The notes below the pieces were generated by a model. That model was not told the DNA's origin. It searched no databases and saw only the letters and a list, made by a program, of their open reading frames with translations. 64,000 nt of DNA from Streptomyces katrae (GTDB lineage: Bacteria > Actinomycetota > Actinomycetes > Streptomycetales > Streptomycetaceae). How positions within the stretch are numbered: position 1 is the stretch's first letter; each line of letters opens with the position of its first letter. Below are positions 1 through 9,537 of the stretch, piece by piece. The stretch covers positions 6,423,560 to 6,487,559 of the forward strand of contig NZ_CP020042.1 in assembly GCF_002028425.1 (NCBI RefSeq), given 5' to 3'. Made by a program: the position numbers and the translations under genes.

Positions 1-687
1 ACCGCGCACCCGCCGCCCCGGCAGCCGGGGCTGGTACAGCCTGCGTTCCCGCGCGGCGGCCAGGGTCTGCGGGCCCCGGCCCAGGGCGGTGAGGGCGGAG
101 GCCAGGGTGCCGCCGGAGGCCAGCGCGGAGGAGCGGACGAACCCGTCCACCCGCAGCGGCACCCCGTCCGGCAGCAGGCCCACCGTGAAGTACGCCCCCA
201 GGTCGGCCGGAACGGAGTCGAACCCGCACGCGTGCACCAGCCGGGCCCCCGTCTCCCGGGCCCGCGCGTCGTGCGCGACGTACATCCGGTCGACGAACTC
301 CGGCTCCCCGGTGAGGTCCACGTAGTCGGTGCCCGCCTCGGCGCAGGCCGCGACCAGCTCCGCCCCGTACCAGACGTACGGGCCGACGGTGGTGGCCAGC
401 ACCCGGGTGGCGGCGGCCAGTTCGCGCACGGCGGCCCCGTCGGCGGCGTCGGCGCGCAGCAGCGGCAGGCCGGCGCAGGCCGGGTTCAGGGCGGTCAGCC
501 GCTCGCGCAGCCGCTCCAGCCTGCCGCGGTCGCGCCCGGCCAGGGCCCAGCGGCAGCCCGCCGGGGCGTGGAGCGCCAGGTACTCGGCCGTCAGCGTGCC
601 GACGAACCCGGTCGCGCCGAAGAGCACGAGGTCGAAGTCCCGTCCCGGACCCGGCTGAGGGCGGCGGCGGTGGACGTGCTCGGTCAT
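1..687 (-). CDS. Trans-acting enoyl reductase / saccharopine dehydrogenase-like protein (3' end off window)
   Basis: The reverse-strand frame is open from an ATG at 687 to the left window edge, giving the first 229 codons. A GGGAGG ribosome site lies just upstream. The N-terminus carries a Rossmann motif (FDLVLFGATGFVG, about residues 18-30), followed by TTVGPY, GTDYVDLTGE and ACGFDSVPADLG. These motifs are typical of the saccharopine-dehydrogenase-like family that includes the mycobacterial trans-acting enoyl reductase. An NAD(P)-dependent reduction, possibly of a lipid intermediate, is likely, but the substrate is unknown. It is divergent from the MmcQ/YjbR gene, so the roughly 95 bases between them should hold both promoters. 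Confidence 0.85.
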   Translation of the reverse strand, partial: MTEHVHRRRPQPGPGRDFDLVLFGATGFVGTLTAEYLALHAPAGCRWALAGRDRGRLERLRERLTALNPACAGLPLLRADAADGAAVRELAAATRVLATTVGPYVWYGAELVAACAEAGTDYVDLTGEPEFVDRMYVAHDARARETGARLVHACGFDSVPADLGAYFTVGLLPDGVPLRVDGFVRSSALASGGTLASALTALGRGPQTLAAARERRLYQPRLPGRRVRG

Positions 688-783
688 GGAACGTTCCTCC
701 CGGCTGGTGTCGGTGGCTGAGGCTAGCGTGGTGGTCGACTGTCCGTACGAGCAGGTGTGACCTGCGGTAAGCGGGAGGGTGCG

Positions 784-1170
784 ATGAGGGCTGCGGTACG
801 CAAGTGGGAGGCGGTGCGCGCGTTCGCGCTGGGGCTGCCGGAGGCCGTCGAGGAGCATCCCTGGGGCCCCGAGGACGGGGTGGTGAAGGTCAACAAGAAG
901 ATCTTCGTCTTCCTCGGCAGCGCGGACGGTCCCGAACCGCCGGGCCTCTCCGTCAAGCTCAGGGACGAGGTCCTGCACGGGCACGCGCTGGCCGCTCCCG
1001 GCGCCCGGCCCACGGCGTACGGCCTCGGCCGGGCCGGCTGGGTGTCGGTGCCGCTGGGGGAGGAGGGGGCGCCGTCGGCGGAGGTGCTGTGCGAGTGGGT
1101 GGAGGAGAGCTACCGGACGGTCGCGCTCAAACGGCACGTCAAGGAGCTCGACGCGAGAGGCCCGGCATGA
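784..1170 (+). CDS. MmcQ/YjbR family protein
   Basis: A 128-residue protein of the MmcQ/YjbR (CyaY-like fold) family. Family traits are the N-terminal LGLPEAVEEHPWG stretch, the VKVNKKIFVFLG strand pair and the C-terminal YRTVALKRHVKEL helix. These small proteins are often annotated as DNA-binding, but their true role is poorly known. The ATG at 784 is preferred because GGGAGGG lies 6 bases upstream; an in-frame GTG at 757 has no comparable site. About 130 bases separate it from the beta-oxidation genes, so it is probably a separate unit. Confidence 0.8.
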   Translation: MRAAVRKWEAVRAFALGLPEAVEEHPWGPEDGVVKVNKKIFVFLGSADGPEPPGLSVKLRDEVLHGHALAAPGARPTAYGLGRAGWVSVPLGEEGAPSAEVLCEWVEESYRTVALKRHVKELDARGPA

Positions 1171-1301
1171 AGGCGGCACGGCGCGGGGGAGATTGAGCCA
1201 ATCGGCTAAGCGCTTGCTCTTGTGCTGAGGGGGACGCCTTCCTAGCATCGCTGGTGTTACATCAGTTGTGTCACACCCGCGCCAGGGACACTGGGGGCCC
1301 G

Positions 1302-2351
1302 ATGACAGAGGCGAAGACAGGGACCGGCCCGCTCGCCGGGGTGCGCGTGGTGGAACTGGCGGGCATCGGGCCCGGGCCGTTCGCCGCCATGCTCCTCGCC
1401 GACCTCGGCGCCGACGTCGTCCGCGTCGACCGGCCCGGCGGGGGCGGGCTCGCCATCGACCCGGCCTACGACGTCACCAACCGCAACAAACGCTCCGTCC
1501 TGGTCGACCTGAAGTCCCCCGAGGGCCCCGCCCGGGTACTGGAACTGGCCGAGCGGGCCGACGTGCTCATCGAGGGCTTCCGCCCGGGGGTCGCCGAGCG
1601 GCTCGGCGTCGGCCCCGAGGAGTGCCTGGCCCGCAACCCCGGGCTGGTCTACGGCCGGATGACCGGCTGGGGCCAGGAGGGCCCCCTCGCCCAGACCGCC
1701 GGGCACGACATCGCGTACATCGCCGTCACCGGCGCCCTCGGCATGATCGGCAGCCCCGACGGGCCCCCGGCCGTCCCCGCCAACCTGGTCGGCGACTACG
1801 CGGGCGGCTCCCTCTACCTGGTCATCGGCGTACTCGCCGCCCTCCGGCACGCCCGCACCCCCGGCGGCGCCGGCCAGGTCGTGGACGCGGCGATCGTCGA
1901 CGGCACCGCCCACCTCACCGCCATGATCCACGGGATGGTCGCGGCCGGCGGCTGGCAGGACCGGCGCGGCGCCAACCTCCTCGACGGCGGCTGCCCCTTC
2001 TACGGCACGTACGAGACCTCCGACGGGCGGTACATGGCCGTCGGCGCACTGGAGCAGCAGTTCTACGACACCTTCGTCACGCTCCTCGGCATCGCCGACG
2101 AGGCCCCCGCCCGCAAGGACCTGGCCCGCTGGGGCGAGCTGCGCGAGGCCGTCGCCGCCCGCTTCAGGACCCGTACGCGCGCCGAGTGGACGGAGGTCTT
2201 CGAGGGCACCGACGCCTGCGTGGCCCCCGTGCTCTCCCTGGGCGAGGCCCCGCACCACCCGCACCTCGCCGCCCGCTCCACCTTCACCGACTTCGGCGGT
2301 ATCACCCAGCCCGCCCCGCACCCCGCTTCTCCGCCACCCCGACCGCCGTGA
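1302..2351 (+). CDS. CaiB/BaiF CoA-transferase family, alpha-methylacyl-CoA racemase-like; 3' end apparently frameshifted
   Basis: Probably racemises 2-methylacyl-CoA thioesters so that branched chains can enter beta-oxidation. Residues expected from the Mycobacterium racemase MCR are present in order: His135 in GHDIAY, Asp165 in GDYAGG and Glu251 in GALEQQF. The start at ATG 1302 follows a G-rich site; an upstream ATG at 1254 lacks one. The open frame gives 349 residues and ends in an unlikely PASPPPRPP tail. Reading one base back near 2318 restores the usual APRFS ending and continues to a TGA at 2435-2437 that overlaps the next gene's ATG. The ancestral protein was therefore probably 378 residues. 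It leads a beta-oxidation operon. Confidence 0.85.
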   Translation: MTEAKTGTGPLAGVRVVELAGIGPGPFAAMLLADLGADVVRVDRPGGGGLAIDPAYDVTNRNKRSVLVDLKSPEGPARVLELAERADVLIEGFRPGVAERLGVGPEECLARNPGLVYGRMTGWGQEGPLAQTAGHDIAYIAVTGALGMIGSPDGPPAVPANLVGDYAGGSLYLVIGVLAALRHARTPGGAGQVVDAAIVDGTAHLTAMIHGMVAAGGWQDRRGANLLDGGCPFYGTYETSDGRYMAVGALEQQFYDTFVTLLGIADEAPARKDLARWGELREAVAARFRTRTRAEWTEVFEGTDACVAPVLSLGEAPHHPHLAARSTFTDFGGITQPAPHPASPPPRPP

Positions 2352-2436
2352 CGAGCGGCCCGGCGCGGCCGGGGGCGGACACCGAATCCGTGGCCCGCGA
2401 CTGGGACGTGCCGGGCCTGAGCGCGAAGGGCGCCTG

Positions 2437-3462
2437 ATGGAACTGTCCATGCTCCTCGACTACGCCGGCGACCCGCGCCGGGCCGCCGACGAGGCCGCCG
2501 CGCTGGAGTCCGCCGGCCTCGACGCGGTCTGGGTCGCCGAGGCCTGGGGCTTCGACTCGCCGACCATCATGGGGTACCTGGCGGCCCGGACCGAGCGGAT
2601 GAAGATCGGCTCGGCCATCGTCAACGTCTACTCCCGCACCCCCGCACTCATCGCCCAGACCGCCGCCGGACTCGACGCGATGTCCGGCGGCCGGGCCCTC
2701 CTCGGCCTCGGCGCCTCCGGCCCCCAGGTGGTCGAGGGCTGGCACGGCAAGCCGTACGACAGGCCGCTGGGCCGCACCCGCGAGACCGTCGAGCTCTGCC
2801 GGCGCATCTGGCGCCGCGAGACCATCGACCACCACGGCATCACCGACATGCCCCTGCCGCCCGGACGCGGCGGCCGCCACGGCAAGCCGCTGAAGATCCT
2901 CACCCGCCCGGTCCGCGACCGGATCCCCGTCTACATCGCCTCCCTCGGCCCGGCCAACGTGGCCCTGACCGCCGAGATCGCCGACGGCTGGCTGCCCACC
3001 CTCTTCATCCCCGAGAAGGCCGGCACCGTCTGGGGGAGCGCCCTCGCCGCGGGTGCCGCCCGGCGGCCCGCGGAGCTCGGCCCGCTCCAGACCGTCGCCG
3101 GCGGCCTGCTGGCCATCGGCGAGGACGCGGCGAAGGCCCGGGACCTGGCACGCCCCCAGATCGCCCTGTACGTCGGCGGCATGGGAGCGCGCGGCCGCAA
3201 CTTCTACAACGACCTCGCCGTGGCCTACGGGTACGAGGAGGAGGCCCGGAGGATCCAGGAGCTCTACCTCTCCGGCCGCAGGCGCGACGCGGCCGCCGCC
3301 GTCCCCGACGAGTTCTGCGAACTCATGACCCTCTGCGGGCCGGAGGGTTACGTACGCGAGCGCGTCGAGGCCTTCCGGGAGGCGGGCGTCACCATGCTCA
3401 ACGTCACGCCCGTCGGCCCCGAGCCGGCCCGGCTGATCGAAACCGTCAAGAGCTGGCTCTAG
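2437..3462 (+). CDS. LLM class (luciferase-like) flavin/F420-dependent oxidoreductase
   Basis: A 341-residue TIM-barrel protein of the bacterial luciferase-like family. It shows the N-terminal [21 protein letters not shown] region, the [22 protein letters not shown] strand-helix and the [21 protein letters not shown] segment that shape the flavin or F420 pocket. Its ATG overlaps the TGA that would end the frameshift-corrected racemase, a sign of translational coupling. Placed among acyl-CoA genes, it probably oxidises or reduces an acyl-CoA or related lipid. Which cofactor (FMN or F420) it uses cannot be decided by eye. Confidence 0.87.
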   Translation: MELSMLLDYAGDPRRAADEAAALESAGLDAVWVAEAWGFDSPTIMGYLAARTERMKIGSAIVNVYSRTPALIAQTAAGLDAMSGGRALLGLGASGPQVVEGWHGKPYDRPLGRTRETVELCRRIWRRETIDHHGITDMPLPPGRGGRHGKPLKILTRPVRDRIPVYIASLGPANVALTAEIADGWLPTLFIPEKAGTVWGSALAAGAARRPAELGPLQTVAGGLLAIGEDAAKARDLARPQIALYVGGMGARGRNFYNDLAVAYGYEEEARRIQELYLSGRRRDAAAAVPDEFCELMTLCGPEGYVRERVEAFREAGVTMLNVTPVGPEPARLIETVKSWL

Positions 3463-3470
3463 GGGGACCC

Positions 3471-4613
3471 ATGCAACGCCGCATCTACGACGCCGACCAC
3501 GAGGCGTTCCGCGAGACCGTCCGCACCTTCCTCACCAAGGAGGTGCTGCCGCACTACGACCAGTGGGAGAAGGACGGCATCGTCAGCCGCGACGCCTGGC
3601 GGGCCGCCGGCCGGCAGGGCCTGCTCGGCTTCGCCGTCCCCGAGGAGTACGGGGGCGGCGGCAACCCCGACTTCCGCTACGCGGCCGTCCTCGCCGAGGA
3701 GTTCACCCGGGCCGGCGCCCCCGGCCTGGCCATCGGCCTGCACAACGACATCATCGGCCCGTACCTCACCTCCCTGGCCACCGAGGAACAGAAGCGCCGC
3801 TGGCTGCCCGGCTTCTGCTCCGGCGAGACCATCACCGCCATCGCGATGACCGAGCCCGGCGCCGGCTCCGACCTCCAGGGCATCCGGACCAGCGCCGAGG
3901 ACCGGGGCGACCACTGGCTGCTCAACGGCTCCAAGACCTTCATCTCCAACGGCATCCTCGCCGACCTCGTGATCGTCGTCGCCAAGACCACCCCCGAGGG
4001 CGGGGCGCACGGCCTGTCCCTGCTGGTCGTCGAACGCGGCATGGCGGGATTCGAACGCGGCCGCAACCTCGACAAGATCGGCCAGAAGTCCCAGGACACC
4101 GCCGAACTCTTCTTCAACGACGTCCGCGTCCCCAAGGAGAACCTCCTCGGCGAGCTCAACGGAGCGTTCGTCCACCTGATGACCAACCTCGCGCAGGAGC
4201 GCATGGGCATCGCCATGGCCGCCATCGCCGCCGCCGAGCACCTCCTCGAGATCACCACCACGTACGTCAAGGAGCGCGAGGCCTTCGGCCGCCCGCTCGC
4301 CAAGCTCCAGCACATCCGCTTCGAGATCGCCGAGATGGCCACCGAATGCGCGGTCACCCGGACCTTCCTCGACCGCTGCATCACCGACCACGCGAACGGC
4401 GAACTCGACCACGTCCACGCCTCCATGGCCAAGTGGTGGGCCACCGAGCTCCAGAAGCGGGTCGCCGACCGCTGCCTCCAACTGCACGGCGGCTACGGCT
4501 ACATGACCGAGTACCGCGTGGCGCGCGCCTTCACCGACGGCCGCATCCAGACCATCTACGGAGGCACGACCGAGATCATGAAGGAGATCATCGGACGCTC
4601 CCTCCTCGGCTGA
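3471..4613 (+). CDS. Acyl-CoA dehydrogenase
   Basis: A FAD flavoenzyme of 380 residues that introduces the trans-2 double bond in the first beta-oxidation step. Typical motifs are [14 protein letters not shown] (about residues 124-137), a W/F-rich middle barrel, [17 protein letters not shown] and the C-terminal [16 protein letters not shown]. The Glu in TTEIM (near residue 367) is the expected catalytic base of the short/medium-chain type. It starts 8 bases after the LLM gene behind a GGGGG site. Length is normal for the family. Confidence 0.93.
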   Translation: MQRRIYDADHEAFRETVRTFLTKEVLPHYDQWEKDGIVSRDAWRAAGRQGLLGFAVPEEYGGGGNPDFRYAAVLAEEFTRAGAPGLAIGLHNDIIGPYLTSLATEEQKRRWLPGFCSGETITAIAMTEPGAGSDLQGIRTSAEDRGDHWLLNGSKTFISNGILADLVIVVAKTTPEGGAHGLSLLVVERGMAGFERGRNLDKIGQKSQDTAELFFNDVRVPKENLLGELNGAFVHLMTNLAQERMGIAMAAIAAAEHLLEITTTYVKEREAFGRPLAKLQHIRFEIAEMATECAVTRTFLDRCITDHANGELDHVHASMAKWWATELQKRVADRCLQLHGGYGYMTEYRVARAFTDGRIQTIYGGTTEIMKEIIGRSLLG

Positions 4614-4660
4614 TCCCCGCCGCCCCGGCCCACCCCGGACCTCCCCGAAAGGCAAGACCT

Positions 4661-5875
<1,215 letters not shown>

Positions 5876-5926
5876 TCCGTCCTGATTCCCGATCCCTGAT
5901 CCCACCCCGACACGGAAGTAGCGAAC

Positions 5927-8101
5927 ATGAGCGAGTCCACAACGATCCGCTGGGAACAGGACGAGACCGGCGTCGTCACCCTCGTCCTCGACGACCCGAA
6001 CCAGTCCGCCAACACGATGAACCAGGCCTTCAAGGACTCCATCGCGGCCATCGCCGACCGCGCCGAGGCCGAGAAGGACTCCATCCGCGGCATCATCTAC
6101 ACCTCCGCCAAGAAGACCTTCTTCGCGGGCGGCGACCTCAAGGACATGATCGGGCTGCGCCCCGAGCACGCACAGCTGGCCTTCGACACCGGCACCGCGA
6201 TCAAGCGCTCGCTGCGCCGCATCGAAACCCTCGGCAAGCCCGTCGTCGCCGCCATCAACGGCGCGGCCCTCGGCGGCGGTTACGAGATCTGCCTCGCCTC
6301 CCACCACCGCGTCGCCCTCGACGCCCCCGGCTCCAAGATCGGCCTGCCCGAGGTCACCCTCGGCCTGCTCCCGGCCGGCGGCGGCGTCACCCGCACCGTC
6401 CGCCTCATGGGCATCGCCGACGCCCTCCTGAAGGTCCTGCTCCAGGGCACCCAGTACAACCCGCAGCGCGCCCTCGAGGCCGGCCTCGTCCACGAACTGG
6501 CCGCCACCCCCGAGGACATGCTCGCCAAGGCCCGCGCCTTCATCGACGCCAACCCCGAGTCGAAGCAGCCCTGGGACGTACCCGGCTACAAGATCCCCGG
6601 CGGCACGCCGTCCAACCCGCGCTTCGCCGCCAACCTCCCGGCCTTCCCCGCCAACCTCAAGAAGCAGCTGAACGGCGCCCCCTACCCGGCGCCGCGCAAC
6701 ATCCTGGCCTGCGCCGTCGAGGGCTCGCAGGTGGACTTCGAGACCGCGCTGACCATCGAGGCCCGCTACTTCACCGAGCTGGTCACCGGCCAGACCGCGA
6801 AGAACATGATCCAGGCCTTCTTCTTCGACCTCCAGGCCGTCAACGCCGGCCGCAGCCGCCCCCGGGGCGTCGAGCCCCGCACGGTCCGCAAGGTCGCCGT
6901 CCTCGGCGCCGGGATGATGGGCGCCGGCATCGCCTACTCCTGCGCCCGCGCCGGGATCGAGGTCGTCCTCAAGGACGTCAGCGCCGAGGCCGCCGCCAAG
7001 GGCAAGGCCTACTCCGAGAAGCTGCTCGACAAGGCACTCGCCAAGGGCCGTACCACCGAGGCCAAGCGGGCCGAACTGCTGGCCCGGATCACCCCCACCG
7101 CCGACGCCGCCGACCTGGCCGGCTGCGACGCCGTCATCGAGGCCGTCTTCGAGGACACCGCCCTCAAGCACAAGGTGTTCCAGGAGATCCAGGACGTCGT
7201 CGCCCCCGACGCCCTGCTCTGCTCCAACACCTCCACCCTCCCCATCACCGGCCTCGCCGAAGGCGTCGCCCGCCCCGCCGACTTCATCGGCCTCCACTTC
7301 TTCTCGCCGGTCGACAAGATGCCGCTGGTGGAGATCATCAAGGGCGAGCGCACCGGCGACGAGGCCATCGCCCGCGCCTTCGACCTGGTCCGCCAGATCA
7401 ACAAGACCCCGATCGTCGTCAACGACTCCCGCGGCTTCTTCACCTCGCGCGTCATCGGCCAGTTCATCAACGAGGGCGTCGCGATGGTCGGCGAGGGCAT
7501 CGAGCCCGCCTCCGTCGAACAGGCCGCCGCCCAGGCCGGCTACCCGGCCAAGGTGCTCTCCCTGATGGACGAGCTCACCCTCACCCTCCCGCGCAAGATC
7601 CGCAACGAGACCCGCAAGGCCTTCGAGGCCGAGGGCCGCGCCTGGACCGAGCACCCCGCCGACACCGTCATCGACCGCATGGTCGACGAGTTCGGCCGCC
7701 CCGGCCGCAGCGGGGGCGCCGGCTTCTACGAGTACGACGAGAGCGGCAAGCGCACCCGCATCTGGCCGGGCCTGCGCGAGCACTTCGCCAAGCCGGACGC
7801 CGCCCAGATCCCCTTCGAGGACATGAAGGAGCGCATGCTCTTCGCCGAGGCCGTGGACACCGTCCGCTGCCTGGACGAGGGCGTGCTCACCTCCATCGCC
7901 GACGCCAACATCGGCTCCATCATGGGCATCGGCTTCCCCGCCTGGACCGGCGGCGTGATCCAGTACATCAACGGCTACGAGGGCGGCCTGCCCGGCTTCG
8001 TCGCCCGCGCCCGCGAACTCGCCGCCACCTACGGCGAGCGCTTCACCCCGCCGGCCTCCCTGGTGGCGAAGGCCGAGCGCGGCGAGACGTACACCGACTA
8101 G
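5927..8101 (+). CDS. 3-hydroxyacyl-CoA dehydrogenase / enoyl-CoA hydratase multienzyme (FadB-like)
   Basis: A 724-residue bifunctional protein for the two middle steps of beta-oxidation. Residues about 1-190 are an enoyl-CoA hydratase/isomerase with the oxyanion region NGAALGGGYEICLASHH (near 110). A Rossmann NAD-binding domain begins near residue 322 (KVAVLGAGMMGAGIAYSCA). The HFFSPVDKMPLVEII segment (near 455) carries the catalytic His of 3-hydroxyacyl-CoA dehydrogenase, followed by two C-terminal helical domains. It ends the operon and is followed by a strong hairpin at 8135-8170. Confidence 0.94.
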   Translation: MSESTTIRWEQDETGVVTLVLDDPNQSANTMNQAFKDSIAAIADRAEAEKDSIRGIIYTSAKKTFFAGGDLKDMIGLRPEHAQLAFDTGTAIKRSLRRIETLGKPVVAAINGAALGGGYEICLASHHRVALDAPGSKIGLPEVTLGLLPAGGGVTRTVRLMGIADALLKVLLQGTQYNPQRALEAGLVHELAATPEDMLAKARAFIDANPESKQPWDVPGYKIPGGTPSNPRFAANLPAFPANLKKQLNGAPYPAPRNILACAVEGSQVDFETALTIEARYFTELVTGQTAKNMIQAFFFDLQAVNAGRSRPRGVEPRTVRKVAVLGAGMMGAGIAYSCARAGIEVVLKDVSAEAAAKGKAYSEKLLDKALAKGRTTEAKRAELLARITPTADAADLAGCDAVIEAVFEDTALKHKVFQEIQDVVAPDALLCSNTSTLPITGLAEGVARPADFIGLHFFSPVDKMPLVEIIKGERTGDEAIARAFDLVRQINKTPIVVNDSRGFFTSRVIGQFINEGVAMVGEGIEPASVEQAAAQAGYPAKVLSLMDELTLTLPRKIRNETRKAFEAEGRAWTEHPADTVIDRMVDEFGRPGRSGGAGFYEYDESGKRTRIWPGLREHFAKPDAAQIPFEDMKERMLFAEAVDTVRCLDEGVLTSIADANIGSIMGIGFPAWTGGVIQYINGYEGGLPGFVARARELAATYGERFTPPASLVAKAERGETYTD

Positions 8102-8134
8102 CCGACCGGGCCCGTCCGGACACCGGACACGGCG

Positions 8135-8170
8135 AGGGGCCACCCCGGGGACGTCCCCGGGGCGGCCCCT
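8135..8170. terminator. Hairpin terminator after the beta-oxidation operon
   Basis: A nearly perfect inverted repeat: AGGGGCC and CCCCGGGG on the left match CCCCGGGG and GGCCCCT on the right around an ACGT core. It starts 33 bases after the FadB-like stop codon. There is no T-tract, as is usual in Streptomyces. Confidence 0.75.
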
Positions 8171-8279
8171 TCGCGCAGGACCAGGGCCGGGATGCGGGGG
8201 CGCCCGATGCGGCGCACCAGACGGGTCGAACATCGAGGTTCCCGACGGTTACACGCACGGCGTCGCGAGCCGCGACTCG

Positions 8280-8690
8280 ATGCTGTTCTACAACGCCGAC
8301 AACGGCCAGGGCGGCACCGGCACCCTGCGCAACGGCCGCTACCACCACGTCCGCTCGTACGACAACTTCAGCACGGGCTGGGATTCCCTCGCCGCCTCGT
8401 GTGACACGGCGGTCTTCGTCAAGTCCGGCGAAGTCGGCCTGGCCCTGGCGGACAACGGCTCCCAACTCCGCTACCGCATCGCCCGGGCGACCGACGGCAA
8501 GGTCGGCGCCTTCCGCGACATCGGCACGTCGGGCGTGTGGGAGGAAGAGGGCCGGACCGGCGACAGCCTGTTCTTCTACAAGACGGACGGCACCGCCTGG
8601 ACCTCGAAACTCAGCGGGAACACCTACGCCAACGTCGGATCTCTGCCCGGGGTCTCCTCGGGCTGGTCGTTCCTCGTGGGCGGCGTGTGA
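8280..8690 (+). pseudogene. Fragment of a repeat-built, propeller/lectin-like protein
   Basis: The frame encodes related segments such as MLFYNADNGQGGTGTL and LFFYKTDGTAWTSKLSG, each followed by an Sxxxx(S)GW turn. This spacing of about 45 residues resembles blades of tachylectin-like beta-propellers. The ATG at 8280 has no ribosome site. The same frame stays open upstream to before 8223 (encoding DGSNIEVPDGYTHGVASRD) without any good start. It looks like the 3' part of a longer gene whose 5' end was lost, although a short functional protein cannot be excluded. It lies between a terminator and a convergent MerR gene. Confidence 0.5.
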
Positions 8691-8720
8691 GTCCCCAAGC
8701 ACCTTTTCAGCGGGCGGCGT

Positions 8721-9452
8721 TCACCCGGATTCCGGGGCGAACGCCGCCCGCAGTTCATCCTTCAGCGACCGTTGGAAGGCCGTCACCAGGGCCTGCACCA
8801 CCATCGGCTGCATGTGCGCCGACAGGGCCTTCATCGACTCGATCCGCTCCTGATCGCTCTCACCCTCGGTGAACGGCCCCCACACCTCGTCCCGGAACAG
8901 CGCCGTCAGCTCGTGCGCCGCCGTCCGCGCGTGCTCCAGCAGGATCCCCCGCGCCACCAGCAGCGTCTCGTGCGCGATCGGCACGTCCAGCAGCGCCACC
9001 CCCAGCCGCAGCAGCCCCGCCTCCACCCGGAAGCCGCCGTCCGACTCCGCCACCACGTTCATCGCGGCCAGCCGGCGCAGGTCCTCCTCCGACAGGCTCC
9101 GCCCGGCGCGCTTCTCCAGCTCCGCCCGCGACACCTCCAGCGCCGCGTCCGGCGCCCAGGTCGCCACCAGCGCCCGGTGGATGGCCAGGTCGTGCGGGCT
9201 CAGGTCGTCGGGGAGGGCGTCGAGGTAGCGCTGGATCGCCGACAGGGTCATGCCCTGGTGCTGGAGCTCCTCGATCAGCGCCAGCCGCGACAAGTGCTCC
9301 GGGCCGTAGTGGCCCACCCGCCGAGGTCCGATCACGGGAGGGGGCAAAAGGCCGCGCGTGCTGTAGAACCGTACGGTGCGGACGGTGACACCGGCCCTCG
9401 ACGCCAGCTCGTCGACGGTGAGCATCGGCTCGGTCGCCCGGTGGTCGGCCAT
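8721..9452 (-). CDS. MerR family transcriptional regulator
   Basis: A 243-residue regulator with an N-terminal MerR winged helix (LTVDELASRAGVTVRTVRFYSTRGLLPPP, start near residue 10) and HYGPEHLSRLALIEELQHQGMTL. A helical C-terminal domain of unknown ligand follows. The ATG at 9452 has AGGAG about 8 bases upstream. Longer frames running back to 9878 lie antisense to the ligase gene and are not real. The regulator is divergent from an acyl-CoA ligase, with an inverted repeat between them. It therefore probably controls both genes and may sense an acyl-CoA or lipid, which is inference from context. Confidence 0.88.
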   Translation of the reverse strand: MADHRATEPMLTVDELASRAGVTVRTVRFYSTRGLLPPPVIGPRRVGHYGPEHLSRLALIEELQHQGMTLSAIQRYLDALPDDLSPHDLAIHRALVATWAPDAALEVSRAELEKRAGRSLSEEDLRRLAAMNVVAESDGGFRVEAGLLRLGVALLDVPIAHETLLVARGILLEHARTAAHELTALFRDEVWGPFTEGESDQERIESMKALSAHMQPMVVQALVTAFQRSLKDELRAAFAPESG

Positions 9453-9490
9453 CGTCCGCTCCTTGCTCTCTGCTGCACGGCTTGGGTTCA

Positions 9491-9503
9491 ACAGTATTGC
9501 TGT
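9491..9503. promoter_or_regulatory. Candidate MerR operator, inverted repeat
   Basis: The 13-base element ACAG-TATTG-CTGT is an inverted repeat in the 85-base gap between the divergent MerR and acyl-CoA ligase genes. It is unusually AT-rich for this genome. MerR proteins bind dyads between the -35 and -10 elements of the promoter they control, so this is the best candidate site. Confidence 0.45.
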
Positions 9504-9537
9504 CGCACCAACGATGTGAAACGGCCAGGAGCTGCCC

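Noticed and set aside
1254..1301. Upstream ATG for the racemase gene
   Set aside because: The extra 16 residues do not fit the family start and have no ribosome site.
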